NCBI GenBank assembly: GCA_000433735.1
Contig: HF998266.1
Span: forward strand, 1 to 8,529
Direction: 5' to 3'
Length of the DNA stretch: 8,529 nucleotides
Source of the DNA: Clostridium sp. CAG:167
GTDB lineage: Bacteria > Bacillota > Clostridia > Lachnospirales > Lachnospiraceae
The translations under genes and the position numbers were made by a program. Shown here one piece after another: positions 6,923 through 8,529 of the stretch (its first letter is position 1; the number at the start of each line of letters is the position of its first letter). The notes under the pieces were generated by a model. The model saw nothing but the letters and a program-made list of their open reading frames with translations, made no database searches and had not been told where the DNA came from.

Positions 6923-7520
6923 TTAACAACACCTCCATTATCTCAGCAACCTTTTTATAAACCCTCATTTGCTTTGAGTAATTAGAAAGATTAGCAAGAT
7001 TCTTTTTATCGTCTGCAATATAAGCGTTAACTGCCTTATTAAAAATTTCTCTGTCAATCTGGTTTTTGTATTTAAAACAATCGCAAATTGTGCGTTCTTT
7101 ATCATAAACATTAAGTTCAAAACCATTAATTTGCATTTTCGTCTTTCCAAGCTCAAATAAATCAGTTTGAACAAATTTAGTCTTAATAAACAACGAATCA
7201 AATTTCAATTTCGTTCTTGAAAATGTTCGTGGAACCGCAATATTCCATGTTCTTGGAGCATAATCGCTGTACCCATGATAAAAAAGTGCTGTTTCAAGAC
7301 ATAAAATAACATCGGGAAGCAATGTGGATATAACTTGCTCGTCTGAAATCAGTCTGTCACCAAGTGAATAATATCCATGTTTTATTCTAGTTAAAATGCC
7401 CTCATTACAAAGCCTTGCAATTTCATCATTACTGAACCCCATCTGTTTTACATCACAGGTTTTTGCAATTTCATTACCGTCTTTAAATATGCTTTTCAAT
7501 TTTTCTGTTCTATTCATCAT
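6915..7520 (-). CDS. abiEi: AbiEi-like antitoxin / transcriptional autorepressor (type IV toxin-antitoxin)
   Basis: The product is a 201-residue cytoplasmic protein, close to the usual AbiEi length. Residues about 1-55 fit the N-terminal winged helix-turn-helix, ending in the typical 'G(I)LTRIKHGYYSLGD' wing. The C-terminal antitoxin domain shows 'CLETALFYHG' (about 74-83), 'IAVPR' (94-98) and the family hallmark 'ERTICDCF' (142-149). In known AbiE systems this protein neutralises the AbiEii nucleotidyltransferase without stable complex formation and represses the operon. The gene directly precedes the toxin gene and overlaps it by 8 nt. Two tandem ATG codons (7520 and 7517) are possible starts; the upstream GGTGA is weak and close, which leaves the choice open. 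Base composition is clearly more AT-rich than in the metabolic operon downstream. The family assignment rests on motifs and gene order. Confidence 0.85.
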   Translation of the reverse strand: MMNRTEKLKSIFKDGNEIAKTCDVKQMGFSNDEIARLCNEGILTRIKHGYYSLGDRLISDEQVISTLLPDVILCLETALFYHGYSDYAPRTWNIAVPRTFSRTKLKFDSLFIKTKFVQTDLFELGKTKMQINGFELNVYDKERTICDCFKYKNQIDREIFNKAVNAYIADDKKNLANLSNYSKQMRVYKKVAEIMEVLLNG

Positions 7521-7528
7521 TCACCAAC

Positions 7529-7564
7529 TTTCAATACACAGTTTTTCATATTTGTGTATTGAAA
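7529..7564. promoter_or_regulatory. Probable AbiEi operator: 12-bp perfect inverted repeat
   Basis: TTTCAATACACA (7529-7540) and its exact reverse complement TGTGTATTGAAA (7553-7564) are separated by 12 nt. The distal arm covers the expected transcription start, and the whole repeat lies between the -10 box and the antitoxin start codon. AbiEi-family antitoxins are known to repress their own operon by binding inverted repeats in the promoter through an N-terminal winged helix, so this is the obvious candidate site. The assignment is inferred from position and symmetry. Confidence 0.7.
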
Positions 7565-7566
7565 AT

Positions 7567-7595
7567 ATTTTATTATGAAAATTATCAATTGTCAA
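7567..7595 (-). promoter_or_regulatory. Promoter of the abiE-like operon
   Basis: On the minus strand a perfect -35 box TTGACA (7595-7590) is followed by a 17-nt spacer and a -10 box TAAAAT (7572-7567), one mismatch from TATAAT. Transcription would start near 7560, about 40 nt before the antitoxin start codon. The -35 box lies only 9 nt downstream of the stop codon of the preceding surface protein gene, and I see no terminator between them, so some read-through from that gene is possible. Confidence 0.75.
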
Positions 7596-7604
7596 CAATC
7601 CTGT

Positions 7605-8529
7605 TTATTTCTTCTTACAGATCCAGATGGTCTTTGTGGTGTGGTTATCCCATGGATCCCAGGCAGTAATCTTGTACTTCTTTGTTTTCTTTTTTCTCTT
7701 TAGTGTAAACTGATAATATCCTTTATACTTACCTTTCTTTGTTTTCTTTAACTTTACTTTTTTGCCATTCACGGTCACTTTATATAGTTCATCATTGTCC
7801 TTCACATACACGGTTACTTTGCTTTTTTTATATTTCTTCTTGTTCTTAATATTTTTGATCACCGGGGGCGTGGTGTCTATTATCACAATTTCCTTGGACT
7901 CCGGCAGGAGTGGTTCAAGTTTTATTCCCGATACATACCCTTTTGTATAGCCATAAAAGTCCCACACAGTTCGGTCCTTTGTCAGCACAATATCCGGGAT
8001 TCCATATACGGTCTTAACCTGATCAGTATCCTTTTGTGACCACGAAGGCGACCATGTGGAATTTTTATTTAATGCATACTGCCACTTTTCGATCCATTTC
8101 CCCTGATAACAATCCGGAAACATTACTTTTGTGCCGGGCTCATAGATTCTTTCTTCTGTACAAGATTTATTTATATGAAATCTTACTGTGATCTTTTTAT
8201 CATCGTCTTTCGTAGATGCCGTATAACCAGTATATCCCCTTATTTTTATCACATCTGATTCCAGCGTAAAATCCGGAGTCAATATCAACTCCGGAGTCTG
8301 ATCGACTGCTGTTTGATACTCTACGTTTACAATCCACTTCCATTCATGAATGAAAGATACCTTTTTGTTCGTCCAATATATTTTCTCGCCATCCTCTCCC
8401 GTACCCTCTTCGATTACCGCTTTTTCATAATATTTTGGCAACTGAATTCTTTCGCCATAATTGTACCATTTAGACTCAATTAGCGTATTATTCACATATA
8501 TCTTTACCATGCGCCCCTTGTCTGCCGTT
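7605..8529 (-). CDS. C-terminal part of a secreted/surface protein with tandem beta-repeat modules and an Ig-like end (5' partial)
   Basis: I do not recognise a specific named protein. The first in-frame Met is at 8510, but the frame stays open to the window edge and there is no well-spaced ribosome site before that Met. The gene therefore probably continues beyond the window. Numbering from that Met, residues about 2-96 and 107-192 look like two divergent copies of one module. Each opens with a 'V-x-(I/V)-x-(V/F)' strand, has a 'Y-x-x-G-x-x-(I/V)-x-(L/F)-P' turn, Trp-rich middle strands, and closes with 'PE(D)LxLT' and a 'GYT' stretch. This resembles Listeria-Bacteroides (InlB B-type) repeats. 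Residues about 213-301 begin with 'DTTPPVI' and form a Lys-rich bacterial Ig-like domain. No LPXTG, transmembrane tail or SLH domain follows, so the surface anchor, if any, must be N-terminal or charge-based. The signal peptide would lie outside the window. Confidence 0.7.
   Translation of the reverse strand, partial: TADKGRMVKIYVNNTLIESKWYNYGERIQLPKYYEKAVIEEGTGEDGEKIYWTNKKVSFIHEWKWIVNVEYQTAVDQTPELILTPDFTLESDVIKIRGYTGYTASTKDDDKKITVRFHINKSCTEERIYEPGTKVMFPDCYQGKWIEKWQYALNKNSTWSPSWSQKDTDQVKTVYGIPDIVLTKDRTVWDFYGYTKGYVSGIKLEPLLPESKEIVIIDTTPPVIKNIKNKKKYKKSKVTVYVKDNDELYKVTVNGKKVKLKKTKKGKYKGYYQFTLKRKKKTKKYKITAWDPWDNHTTKTIWICKKK

Noticed and set aside
8508..8510. Met codon at 8510 as the true start of the surface protein
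   Set aside because: The frame remains open to the window edge, the only purine-rich stretch is 3 nt away, and the protein would begin directly in a repeat module without a signal peptide.
1..8529. tRNA, rRNA, CRISPR array or riboswitch
   Set aside because: No cloverleaf, conserved rRNA stretch, regularly spaced repeats or recognisable riboswitch leader was seen in the gaps between genes.

Overview
The window looks like a chromosomal segment of a Gram-positive anaerobe of the Clostridia, most likely Lachnospiraceae-like. This is inferred from very strong GGAGG-type ribosome sites, tightly packed operons, moderate GC in the metabolic genes and a Lys-rich repeat-type surface protein; no marker gene allows a firm name. 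All supported genes lie on the minus strand, so transcription runs from high to low coordinates.

Reading along the direction of transcription: (1) 8529-7605 is the C-terminal part of a secreted or surface protein with two tandem beta-repeat modules and a terminal Ig-like domain; its frame is open at the window edge. (2) 7595-5998 is a self-contained AbiE-type toxin-antitoxin / abortive infection operon, more AT-rich than the operon below it. It has a near-consensus promoter, a perfect 12-bp inverted repeat over the expected transcription start (probable AbiEi operator), abiEi-like and abiEii-like genes overlapping by 8 nt, and a 19-bp perfect hairpin at its end. (3) 5988-212 is a complete five-gene operon with its own promoter and a long nested terminator: LanC-like protein 1, a PLP-dependent cysteine synthase-family enzyme, LanC-like protein 2, a DUF997/YhdT-type two-TM membrane protein, and a PanF-like sodium:solute symporter. 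Gaps between the genes are 17, 41, 16 and 6 nt. (4) 1-211 is AT-rich and non-coding, with a possible leftward promoter and the first codons of another gene running off the edge.

The five-gene operon is the most interesting part. Two free-standing LanC-like proteins sit on both sides of a PLP beta-family enzyme, with a two-component sodium symporter behind them. No lanthipeptide precursor, LanB/LanM dehydratase, protease or ABC exporter is present in the window, so this does not look like a normal lantibiotic cluster. Both LanC-like proteins keep a putative zinc site in the rarer Cys-Cys-Gly form, but the second has Met where the first has the conserved catalytic His. A reasonable hypothesis is that an imported small molecule is processed by thiol or thioether chemistry, with the PLP enzyme making or breaking a beta-substituted alanine such as cysteine or lanthionine. 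The substrate cannot be read from the sequence.
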